The notes under the pieces were generated by a model, which did not search any database, was not told the origin of the DNA, and saw nothing but the letters and a program-made list of their open reading frames with translations. 64,000 nucleotides of DNA from Planctomycetota bacterium (GTDB taxonomy: Bacteria > Planctomycetota > GCA-2746535): positions 106,483 to 170,482 of the forward strand of contig NVWA01000009.1 in the NCBI GenBank assembly GCA_002746535.1, given 5' to 3'. Both the position numbers and the translations under genes were made by a program. Positions 9,748 through 16,876 of this stretch are shown piece after piece. Positions within the stretch are counted from its first letter, which is position 1; each line of letters opens with the position of its first letter.

Positions 9748-9777
9748 ATAGATAATTATTTTTTTAGAAAGTGATCA

Positions 9778-10626
9778 TTGAACTTAAGCAAATATATTGC
9801 TGAAGATATTAAGCAAAGGGTTTTGAGCGGCAATAGTGTCCCTAGTAAAATTACAATAGTGGTGTTGGCTGAAGAATATGAAGTTAGTACTAGGCCTGTC
9901 AGAATTGCATTAGATGTTCTTATTGACGAAGAGATATTGATTAAAAGTACTACAGGTCGATTGTCGGTGAATCCTGATATGATAGGTGCTTCAAAAAAAG
10001 CACAAAAAATAAATCTCCCTGCCAACCATTATAAAATTATTCTTGATGATCTTATAAAATTATCTTTTGAAATAAATGATGATAACTATTTTGTGCGAGA
10101 AGAAGTTCTTTCTGAAAAACATGGGATTAGCCGGACGCCAGTACGTATTATTTTACAGAAAATTTCGGGTACAGGTTTGATTGAGCATAAAGAACGAATT
10201 GGCTGGTTATTAAGACCATTTCGACAAGAAGATTTTGATCAATTCAATCAAATGCGTGTGGTTTTGGAAGTGCACGCTTTGAAGTTAGCAAAAGATAATT
10301 TGGATTTAAAATTAATTCAAGAATTTTTAGAAGGTAACTTTATAGAAAAAAATGGAACGGTGCATTTAAATAATAAATTTCATAACTATATTATTGATAT
10401 GTCTAAGAATCGGTATTTAAAAGATTTCTTTAATCGAAGCCAAGAGTATTTTAAACTGTTTTTAGCTGATGAAAATAATATTGAATTGAGTAAGCAGGCT
10501 TGTTTGCTGCATCAGAAAATATTAAAAAATATTCTTAAAAAAAATTGGGTTGAGGCTGAAAAGTATTTGGCAAAACATATTACAACTTCAATTCCCGCGC
10601 CCGCAATTAATAATAAATTAATTTAA
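9778..10626 (+). CDS. GntR-type transcriptional regulator with two winged-helix domains
   Basis: Two successive GntR-type DNA-binding domains can be read. The first (about residues 3-66) ends in STRPVRIALDVLIDEEIL. The second (about 85-150) ends in ISRTPVRIILQKISGTGLIE. Both fit the GntR recognition-helix and wing pattern S-x-TPVR-xAL-x-x-L-x-x-x-GLI. After the second domain a helical FCD-like effector region starts (QMRVVLEVHALKLAKDNL) but is only about 110 residues and carries few of the usual metal-binding His residues (HNYI, HQKI). The start is TTG at 9778, five bases after AGAAAGTGATC. The gene follows pepN by 30 bp and overlaps the convergent anti-sigma gene by 9 bp at the 3' end. Targets are unknown. 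Confidence 0.8.
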   Translation: MNLSKYIAEDIKQRVLSGNSVPSKITIVVLAEEYEVSTRPVRIALDVLIDEEILIKSTTGRLSVNPDMIGASKKAQKINLPANHYKIILDDLIKLSFEINDDNYFVREEVLSEKHGISRTPVRIILQKISGTGLIEHKERIGWLLRPFRQEDFDQFNQMRVVLEVHALKLAKDNLDLKLIQEFLEGNFIEKNGTVHLNNKFHNYIIDMSKNRYLKDFFNRSQEYFKLFLADENNIELSKQACLLHQKILKNILKKNWVEAEKYLAKHITTSIPAPAINNKLI

Positions 10627-11928
10627 ACTAGCTAAGGAAATAGTAGCCATGGCCGTAGAGTATATTCTACCGCCGGTTTGACCCCATGTATCATTTGGTT
10701 CCCAGCTTCCTTCCATTGGTCCAGACTTAATTTGTTTTTTAAGTAAGATATTTTGGACCATTCTGGCTAATTGAAAATGCTTTTTCCTTTTTAATTCTTT
10801 TAAAGCAGTTGTTAGAAAATAAAATTGATAGTAATTCATATATTTTTTTGGTGAGACGGCTATCTGTTCGAGGCTTTCTCTAAATTTAATTTTACTTTCA
10901 GCTTTATTGAATGGAACGTCATCGTCATAGAGCCAAAAAATACTTCCCATAAAATTTAAGGCAGTTCTTCCAAATGGAAAGTCATTCGGTCTGCGATAGC
11001 CGAACTGTCCATCATTATCCATTACGTCTTTGAACCAAAAGAGTCCTTTTTTAATCTCAGCAGAATAGTCAGCTATTTTAGTTTGTTTGGCTAAGATTAA
11101 GCTGTGAATTTGCCAGACAGAGATAGATGTATTTGCCTGAGTATCTTTTTCAAAATATCCCCAGCCCCCTTTTGGCATTTGACTCTTGGTTATAAAAGCT
11201 AATGATTTCTTAATTAAATTTTGCAAGTTTAAATTAGGATACTTTTCTTGCGCTTTTATTAATGCTACGGTTGCTATGCCTTGATTGTATAGTTGGTTAA
11301 AGTTTTTATCTCCAAAATGTCCGTCTTCTTTCTGTTGGTTTTTTAAATATTGGACAGCTTTTGAAATGGATTTAAATTGGCTGGCATCTTTGTCTTCGAT
11401 GGAGGTGTATGCTAGCAATGCTAATCCTGTTAAACCAATTGTATACTTTACGTCTGTTCCCCAATCTTCTGCTGACCAAGATCCAGATTCTGATTGAGCT
11501 TTGTTTAGCCAAGCAATAGCTTTATTGGTAGGGTTGTTATCTAGGTCTTTATTATTTGGCGATGAACTTTTTGATATTATTGGTTGAGTTTTAGATAGAT
11601 CCGTAACCTCAAGCGTCACGTTTTTGCTTATTGACATGAAAAAAGAAATCGATGCCAAGAAAAGAGAAGCAGCAACCACCCACCAAAAAGCAGCAGACGA
11701 TTGAGTGGCTGGTAAGGATTTCATAATTTTTTCAGTTAAAAGATCGCCTGCCTGGGGTAATTCTAAAGAAGACAGCTTGGCATCAATTTGTTTAAATTCT
11801 TCTAGCTCAGTTGATAAAGAGGGGTTGTCCCCGAGTGCCTTTTTCAAAAGGGTTTCTTCATCAAGCGATGTCTCATTATGTATATGTGCGGCTAATAATT
11901 CTTCTGGTTTTAACGATTCATCACTCAT
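10618..11928 (-). CDS. Anti-sigma-like membrane protein fused to a terpene-cyclase-type toroid domain
   Basis: Residues 1-80 are a short acidic helical cytoplasmic region with no Cys/His zinc finger, followed by one transmembrane helix (FWWVVAASLFLASISFFMS, 81-99). The remaining 300 or so residues should be outside the inner membrane. They contain repeats of the squalene-cyclase/prenyltransferase alpha/alpha-toroid type: SESGSWSAEDWG, KEDGHFGDKNF, PKGGWGYFEKD, DGQFGYRRPND and EGSWEPNDTWGQTGG. The start codon overlaps the end of the ECF sigma gene by 8 bp, so the two are translated together, which argues for an anti-sigma or sensor role. No cyclase DXDD motif is evident, so I infer a binding or sensing toroid rather than an active cyclase. 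AGAAAGAAAT precedes the ATG. Confidence 0.7.
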   Translation of the reverse strand: MSDESLKPEELLAAHIHNETSLDEETLLKKALGDNPSLSTELEEFKQIDAKLSSLELPQAGDLLTEKIMKSLPATQSSAAFWWVVAASLFLASISFFMSISKNVTLEVTDLSKTQPIISKSSSPNNKDLDNNPTNKAIAWLNKAQSESGSWSAEDWGTDVKYTIGLTGLALLAYTSIEDKDASQFKSISKAVQYLKNQQKEDGHFGDKNFNQLYNQGIATVALIKAQEKYPNLNLQNLIKKSLAFITKSQMPKGGWGYFEKDTQANTSISVWQIHSLILAKQTKIADYSAEIKKGLFWFKDVMDNDGQFGYRRPNDFPFGRTALNFMGSIFWLYDDDVPFNKAESKIKFRESLEQIAVSPKKYMNYYQFYFLTTALKELKRKKHFQLARMVQNILLKKQIKSGPMEGSWEPNDTWGQTGGRIYSTAMATISLASLN

Positions 11929-12475
11929 CGGATTTCTTTCTATCTATTTTTTCTTTAATTAATTTCATAGCATAATTCATTCTTGATTTAACAGTGCCCA
12001 AAGGGATTTCTAGTATGTCAGCGATTTCTTGATATTTTCTTTCTTGATAATAACTCATCACAACTACGTTCTTTAATTTCTCTGGCAATTCACTGACAAC
12101 TTTTTTTAGTTCCCTCTTCTTTTCGTTTTCTTCTTCAAAATCATGGGTTTCTTTATTGTCTTCAAGTAGGTCATCCTCAAAATCTGTGGGAACAGCCTTC
12201 TTTTTCCTAATATAGTCGATCCCTGTATTTCTAGCTATCCTGAATAAAAAAGTGTTAAATTTTGCCTTTGGCGAATACTTCTCCCTATACAAATACACCT
12301 TTAAAAAGGTGTCTTGGGTCAAATCTTCTGCCTCTTGACTATTAGCGTGCATGAAGTGGAAAAAGTTCAGTAAAGATTGTTGATATTTCTCAACTATTTT
12401 GCGAAAAGACTCTTTATTCCCGGCTTTTACCTCGAGCATCCATTGAATATCGTGATTTGCGTCTTCTTCAGTCAT
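11921..12475 (-). CDS. ECF-type RNA polymerase sigma factor
   Basis: A 184-residue sigma-70-family factor with region 2 (FRKIVEKYQQSLLNFFHFMH, EAEDLTQDTFLKVYLYREKY and TFLFRIARNTGIDYIRKKKA, about residues 20-95) and region 4 (SELPEKLKNVVVMSYYQE followed by YQEIADILEIPLGTVKSRM, about 130-175). Regions 1 and 3 are absent, which defines the extracytoplasmic-function group. Between the two regions is an acidic linker rich in Asp/Glu. It is the first gene of a two-gene unit with the anti-sigma-like protein, whose start it overlaps. Such pairs usually act as a membrane-sensed switch controlling an envelope or stress regulon, often including themselves; the regulon here is unknown. Confidence 0.92.
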   Translation of the reverse strand: MTEEDANHDIQWMLEVKAGNKESFRKIVEKYQQSLLNFFHFMHANSQEAEDLTQDTFLKVYLYREKYSPKAKFNTFLFRIARNTGIDYIRKKKAVPTDFEDDLLEDNKETHDFEEENEKKRELKKVVSELPEKLKNVVVMSYYQERKYQEIADILEIPLGTVKSRMNYAMKLIKEKIDRKKSDE

Positions 12476-13025
12476 GGGATGGCATACAATTTTACAAATG
12501 GGTAATTTCAGAAATCATAATAAATAAAAGTAAGATAAATAGCTCTTTTTCAAGTGGGGGCTGAGCTACAAATTTGTGTTTTGAAAATTTTATTTGTATT
12601 TTTTTTCAGGAAATAATAAAGAAAAATGGTCCAATAAAATATCAATGCCTTTCATTGGAGTATCTGTAAAGTGTTTATAATACCTTCTAACGAGTCTTCT
12701 TGCTAATGTAATCCCTTACTAAGTATGATGTGGGTGTTTAGGGTGCAGGAGTTTTTTTTAGAGAACTCGTTTATAAAATAATGTATGGTTAGCTGTGACA
12801 AGCTTTAAAGGTCTATTTGACTTGGATAACCTAATGTTTAAATTGATGGGATCCGATCAAAGAATGAATTGTCTCGAAAAGGACATGTCCTGAATTTTGA
12901 GCAATTCGTGTGGTTAAGTTAGGTCTTGGATAAAAATTAGTAGGAGTTTTCTATGTTCGATCATTCTATGCCTTTTTGAGATTTCTTTTTATTAGTGGTT
13001 TTTCTTAATTGTGATTTATGCGTTA

Positions 13026-13081
13026 TTTTGTCATTATAACAATAATGATATATCGACACTATGTTTATCATAATGACAAAA
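13026..13081. promoter_or_regulatory. Inverted-repeat operator / activator-site candidate upstream of hsp20
   Basis: TTTTGTCATTAT at 13026-13037 is repeated exactly in inverted orientation at 13070-13081. The first arm is itself part of a tighter dyad TCATTAT-AACA-ATAATGA (13031-13048). The element ends about 62 bp before the -24 element at 13144, in the range where enhancer-binding activators of sigma-54 promoters bind. It is not the HrcA operator CIRCE. Confidence 0.5.
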
Positions 13082-13143
13082 AAGCCTTAGCTCATATTTA
13101 TTTAAGTATCTACATATCAATATATTATGACTATTTTAATTTC

Positions 13144-13159
13144 TGGCATGATGAATGCT
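13144..13159 (+). promoter_or_regulatory. Sigma-54 (RpoN) promoter candidate for hsp20
   Basis: TGGCATGATGAATGCT matches the -24/-12 consensus TGGCACG-N4-TTGCW at 12 of the non-N positions apart from C6 to T and T12 to A, with the GG and GC doublets exactly 10 nt apart. The predicted transcript start near 13170 leaves a leader of about 33 nt that contains the AAGGAGAT ribosome-binding site. Confidence 0.6.
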
Positions 13160-13202
13160 TTATTCTAAACAACTAAATCATTTACAATAAAAGGAGATTA
13201 TC

Positions 13203-13637
13203 ATGAGCAATTATCTTTTAAACCAATCCCCCTTTTTTAAACAAGGGGTTGTCCCATCAACATTTTCAGATATTTTTGAAAATTTGTTTTCGTTCGATAA
13301 AGAGAGTGAGTTGTCTTCGGTGCCTCTTTGTAATATTGAATGGGAAGAAGATCAAGTAATAGTTACGGCAGAATTGCCTGGAGTGCAAAAAGAGGATTTA
13401 TCCATTACAGTTGATCAGAAGAATCTATCCATCAAAGGAGAAAGAAAGATTCCTGAAATTGAAGGTAAATCTTTACTACAGGAAAGATACACAGGTAGTT
13501 ATGAACGAACTATTTCATTGCCCTACTTAATTGAAGACGGTGGTGTTGAAGCTGTTTTAAAAAATGGAGTTTTAACAATTATTTTGAAAAGAAAAGAGGA
13601 TAGCAAACCAAAATCAATTGAAGTTAAAATAAATTAA
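13203..13637 (+). CDS. Hsp20 / alpha-crystallin small heat-shock protein
   Basis: ATP-independent chaperone that binds unfolding proteins as an oligomer in the cytosol. The alpha-crystallin domain spans about residues 48-135, with VTAELPGVQKEDLSITVDQK, KGERK and the hallmark motif GVLTIILKR near the end (A-x-x-x-n-GVL). The N-terminal arm (about 45 aa) carries the common FSDIFENLFSF pattern, and the C-terminal tail is short. The AAGGAGAT ribosome-binding site 6 bp before ATG fixes the start. A second hsp20 follows 17 bp later. Upstream lie a sigma-54-type promoter and an inverted repeat, suggesting activator-controlled induction rather than CIRCE/HrcA control. Confidence 0.95.
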   Translation: MSNYLLNQSPFFKQGVVPSTFSDIFENLFSFDKESELSSVPLCNIEWEEDQVIVTAELPGVQKEDLSITVDQKNLSIKGERKIPEIEGKSLLQERYTGSYERTISLPYLIEDGGVEAVLKNGVLTIILKRKEDSKPKSIEVKIN

Positions 13638-13654
13638 TTAAAGGAGGATATAAA

Positions 13655-14011
13655 ATGTCAAAAGAAACCAAGCCAATATTCATGCCTTCTGTCGATATTT
13701 TTGAAACAGAAAATACGTATGAATTTATCGCGGATATGCCCGGACTTGATTCTAAAAATATACAAGATGTCTTAGAAGTAGTTTTAGAAAAAGGTCAGTT
13801 GAAATTAATTGGCAATACTTATTTCCAAAAACCAGAGGGAAGTAGAAATGTCAAACTGGAATATATCGAAGGTAAATATCAGCGGATTTTTAAAGTAGGT
13901 GCAGATATCAATGAAGATGATATTTCAGGAAAATATGTTGATGGTGTTCTATACTTAACATTATTAAAAAAGAAGCGTATTGTAAATAAGATCTCCATTG
14001 CTGTTGAATAG
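13655..14011 (+). CDS. Second Hsp20-family protein
   Basis: A shorter (118 aa) Hsp20 protein: PSVDIFETENTYEFIADMPG begins the domain almost at the N-terminus, followed by VVLEKGQLKLIGN, KLEYIEGKYQRIF and a terminal GVLYLTLLKKKRI in place of the classic GVLTI. It lacks the N-terminal arm of its neighbour, so the two probably form mixed assemblies in which this one modulates oligomer size (inference from known Hsp20 pairs). It has its own strong AAGGAGG site and follows the first hsp20 by 17 bp, clearly one operon. A hairpin follows the stop codon. Confidence 0.93.
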   Translation: MSKETKPIFMPSVDIFETENTYEFIADMPGLDSKNIQDVLEVVLEKGQLKLIGNTYFQKPEGSRNVKLEYIEGKYQRIFKVGADINEDDISGKYVDGVLYLTLLKKKRIVNKISIAVE

Positions 14012-14029
14012 CGAATGTATAATTGAGGC

Positions 14030-14058
14030 AAACCGCCAACCAATTTGGAAAGCGGTTT
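14030..14058. terminator. Hairpin between convergent hsp20 and SGNH genes
   Basis: AAACCGC (14030-14036) pairs with GCGGTTT (14052-14058), with an inner CCAA/TTGG pair in the loop, 19 bp after the hsp20 stop. A T-rich stretch follows on the plus strand, so it can terminate the hsp20 operon and perhaps the opposing gene. Confidence 0.6.
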
Positions 14059-14065
14059 CTTCAAT

Positions 14066-14686
14066 TTAATTAATTTTCAGAAATTCTTTTAACCAATCAG
14101 AAATGAACCCCGCTTGTTTTTCACGTACAGATTCATGAAAGTGAACATGGTCGCAATAAGCTTCATCGCCAAATCTTTTTGTAAAAGTAAATAGGTCAAT
14201 TATAGGGATGTTGTTTTCATTCATTATTGAGTCAGCTCTTTTATTATATTCATGGCAATCTTTTTCGGTTCTATCGAAGGTTGTGCCTTCTGCTGAATGT
14301 CGACCATCAACAACCGGTGTCGTACGTATCCATATTGGTTTTATTGTTTTTGTTTTTAATAATTCTAAGATTGCATTTAAATTATTTGCATAGTCTGGTA
14401 ATGAAACTTGATATTCTTTAGTGAGATTATCCACCTTAATATCATGGAGCCCACAATTGAATAATATAAAATCAGCGGTCAACTCATTACTATTTACTTT
14501 ATGTTTTAAATAGTTAAATACTAAATTAGAGTTGCCTCCATTTGCACCCGCTGGAATATCTAAATTTTTTAATGCTTCTTCTTCACCTGCTTTACGAGAG
14601 TATTTTAAAAATGATGTAACATTTTTTTCTAAATAGGGTCCATATTGAATTGAAATACTATCGCCAATAATAAAAATACTTTTCAT
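14066..14686 (-). CDS. SGNH/GDSL-family hydrolase (cytoplasmic, 206 aa)
   Basis: Esterase/acylhydrolase fold. The nucleophile block I is FIIGDSIS at residues 5-12 (Ser in GDS), the Gly block is ANGGNSNLVFNYL, and block III reads FNCGLHDIK, where the usual GxND is GLHD. Block V is DHVHFH (about 179-184) with the catalytic Asp and His. There is no signal peptide. The gene starts 4 bp after the Gfo/Idh gene and should be translated with it, suggesting that both act on one sugar-type substrate, for example deacylation of an acylated sugar followed or preceded by oxidation; this is inference. The Asn-to-His change in block III is common in the family and need not abolish activity. Confidence 0.85.
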   Translation of the reverse strand: MKSIFIIGDSISIQYGPYLEKNVTSFLKYSRKAGEEEALKNLDIPAGANGGNSNLVFNYLKHKVNSNELTADFILFNCGLHDIKVDNLTKEYQVSLPDYANNLNAILELLKTKTIKPIWIRTTPVVDGRHSAEGTTFDRTEKDCHEYNKRADSIMNENNIPIIDLFTFTKRFGDEAYCDHVHFHESVREKQAGFISDWLKEFLKIN

Positions 14687-14690
14687 TAGA

Positions 14691-15818
14691 TTATTCTGTC
14701 ATTTGTGTTTCTGATTCTGAAATTTTTGAATGGAGCTGTTGCTTAAATTCATCAGAATCAATAGGGAATGATATCCCTTTGTTAAGCCATGTTGATAGAT
14801 ATATGGCATTTGAAATCATTAAGCTATTGATTCCGTCTTTACCATCTACTATTAGAGTTTCGTTATTTAAAAATGCATTTGCCCAATTTTCCATCATTAA
14901 GGCATGTGACTTTTCTCCTTTTTCTGTTTCGATGACCTCTGTTGTAATTTCTTGATGGGCAAATATTTTCTTATTTGTTTTATTAAATTCTTCTTCAGGG
15001 GATCCATAAGTCATCAATGAAATTTCAGACTTTTCAATTAATAATCTAGCTTTGCTACCTATTATTTCTAGTCTATTTGTTCCGCCTGGCTCGCCTGTTG
15101 TTAAGTTTAGTGTGGCAACCAAACCATTATCATATTCCATAAAAGAAGTCACATCATCTTCAACTTCTATGCTTCTATATTTACCAAATTTACAGAAACC
15201 ATGAACCATTTTTGGCAATCCAAAAAACCATTGAAATAAATCTAAATAATGAACACCTTGGTTGATGAGTACGCCTCCACCTTCACCACTCCATGTGGCT
15301 CTCCATGATCCAGCATCATAATATGCTTGGGACCGATAAGAGTCTGATATTTCCCAATGTACTTTAGTTAATTTTCCTAATTGGCCATTTTCAATTATCT
15401 CTTTTATTTTTATATATATTGGCATAGCTCTCATATTAAACATAGCGGAGAAAATACTATTTTTTGACACGGCAACTTTATTAAGATCTTCTACATCAGA
15501 TGAAAGGACGCCGGTAGGTTTTTCCATCAGGACAGCAATGTTTTTATTAAATGCTTTTATGCCCATTTTGGGATGAGAATAATGTGGAGTCGCGATAATA
15601 ATACCATTTAGGTCTGGTTGATCTAAGAACTTGTCATAGTCCAAAAATATTTTAACTGACTCGTCAAACTCAGATTTAGCTGCTTCAGCAGACTTCTGGC
15701 TTCTTACACATACGCTTGTTAATTGGCAGTTAGATACCTCACCTTTGAAAATTGAGTTAGCATGTTTTAGCCCAATGATTCCAATTCCGACGACACCCAC
15801 ATTCATTTTTTTGGTCAT
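14691..15818 (-). CDS. Gfo/Idh/MocA-family oxidoreductase
   Basis: NAD(P)-dependent sugar or cyclitol oxidoreductase. The Rossmann dinucleotide-binding motif is VGVVGIGIIGLKHA at residues 6-19, and the substrate-site signature EKPTGV lies near residue 95, where the Lys of EKP takes part in catalysis. The C-terminal alpha/beta domain includes GVHYLDLFQWFFG, with the conserved His after the Gly-rich turn (GGGVLINQGVHYLD). Length 375 is normal. Substrate unknown; members act on glucose-fructose, inositol, hexosamine or dehydro-sugar derivatives. The ribosome-binding site is CAGGAAATAATC. It is followed 4 bp later by the SGNH hydrolase gene, forming a small metabolic unit. Confidence 0.9.
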   Translation of the reverse strand: MTKKMNVGVVGIGIIGLKHANSIFKGEVSNCQLTSVCVRSQKSAEAAKSEFDESVKIFLDYDKFLDQPDLNGIIIATPHYSHPKMGIKAFNKNIAVLMEKPTGVLSSDVEDLNKVAVSKNSIFSAMFNMRAMPIYIKIKEIIENGQLGKLTKVHWEISDSYRSQAYYDAGSWRATWSGEGGGVLINQGVHYLDLFQWFFGLPKMVHGFCKFGKYRSIEVEDDVTSFMEYDNGLVATLNLTTGEPGGTNRLEIIGSKARLLIEKSEISLMTYGSPEEEFNKTNKKIFAHQEITTEVIETEKGEKSHALMMENWANAFLNNETLIVDGKDGINSLMISNAIYLSTWLNKGISFPIDSDEFKQQLHSKISESETQMTE

Positions 15819-15891
15819 TGATTATTTCCTGAAAATTTTTCGTAATTAATTAAGGTTTTTATGATAGTTTAATTTAGATTAAAGATAAATT

Positions 15892-16668
15892 TTAATTGCA
15901 GTGACTGCAATGAGAAGATATTTTACAGTGATTAACGGAGTTAGTCGTTTTGGGAAGAATATGATTCGGTGATTTAAATTTATTACTTCTATTAAACGAC
16001 GCGGAAGATCTTGGAAGTTGTCTCGGTAATTTAATTGAATTGTCAAACATTCGTCCTAATCGTTTTGTACTTTTTCTAATTGATCTTGGTTTTTGAAAAG
16101 TCCCATCTTTTTTAACCTTTGTGTATTCGCCTCTTCTTATGGAAATTAGATTGCCTTCCAAAGTTTGTCCATGTACCCGTTTGGTACTAGTAACTTTTTT
16201 TCTTTCTTTGTAATGCAATAACCGTTTCATGTTTTCCGGCTCAGGTCTTAATTGATCAAGTAGATTGTCAAATTCTCTGTCACCCATAATTCCAAGTGAT
16301 GGTTGTTTTTTAATAAATTGAGGTAATTGACCATGGCCTTCATTGCTTCTCATAGACGAATTGGAAAATGATTTTATTTCTCCACGAGCTTTTAGAAAAC
16401 TTTGATCATGATATGTTTTTGAATCTTTTCTAATAAAGTCGGGATTGTTTCTTTGATCTTTCAATCTTGTTCCATTTCGATTTGAATCTGTAGGAACAAT
16501 GTCTTGTATAATATCGACGGTGCAATCTGTAGCATATTTTTTCAGTTTTGGTTTTAGCTTTTTTACAACCTGTAGACCGTATTGAGGTTTTTTATCTTCC
16601 GCTATTAAAGAGAGTGAACCAATAATGATCATCAGACTTAGGGAAAATATTTTACTAAATTGTGTCAT
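15892..16668 (-). CDS. Secreted basic protein of unknown function with Cys/His tail
   Basis: A Sec signal peptide is clear (FSKIFSLSLMIIIGSLSLIAEDKK). The mature protein of about 235 residues is low-complexity, very rich in Lys, Arg, Ser and Asn, with few hydrophobic stretches, and looks largely disordered. It ends in HCKISSHCSHCN, a cluster of three Cys and two His in the last dozen residues that could bind a metal or form disulfides; a further Cys lies near residue 48. I recognise no family. It stands alone, 73 bp before the Gfo/Idh gene in the same direction, with no clear ribosome-binding site before the ATG. An 18-bp dyad at 16763 lies in its upstream region. Confidence 0.7.
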   Translation of the reverse strand: MTQFSKIFSLSLMIIIGSLSLIAEDKKPQYGLQVVKKLKPKLKKYATDCTVDIIQDIVPTDSNRNGTRLKDQRNNPDFIRKDSKTYHDQSFLKARGEIKSFSNSSMRSNEGHGQLPQFIKKQPSLGIMGDREFDNLLDQLRPEPENMKRLLHYKERKKVTSTKRVHGQTLEGNLISIRRGEYTKVKKDGTFQKPRSIRKSTKRLGRMFDNSIKLPRQLPRSSASFNRSNKFKSPNHILPKTTNSVNHCKISSHCSHCN

Positions 16669-16762
16669 TTGTAATTAACCAATATAATGTTTAGTTATGT
16701 ATGAACATGATAGAAATAAAACTTCTCATTGCAATTCTTATGTTCTCATGAATATGCCAATT

Positions 16763-16780
16763 ATCGACCATATAGTCGAT
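16763..16780. repeat. Dyad upstream of the secreted basic protein gene
   Basis: ATCGAC and GTCGAT flank a 6-bp CATATA core, a symmetric 18-bp site about 95 bp before the ATG of the leftward gene. It could be an operator; no activity can be shown from sequence. Confidence 0.3.
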
Positions 16781-16876
16781 TTAATATTGTGAAAGATTTC
16801 TAAATGGCACAACGCGAATGATGTCATATATGCTTTGTTCAAAGATGACTTTTTAGTAATGAATACCCAAGATTTT

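Larger units (their letters stand above)
12476..13202. other. 727-bp regulatory region between the sigma gene and hsp20
   Basis: No convincing coding frame is present in this long AT-rich spacer between divergent genes. It holds a perfect 12-bp palindrome AGGACATGTCCT at 12880-12891, a 12-bp inverted-repeat pair at 13026-13081, and a sigma-54-type promoter at 13144-13159. The remainder, from 12476 to 12879, shows nothing I can name. Confidence 0.6.
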
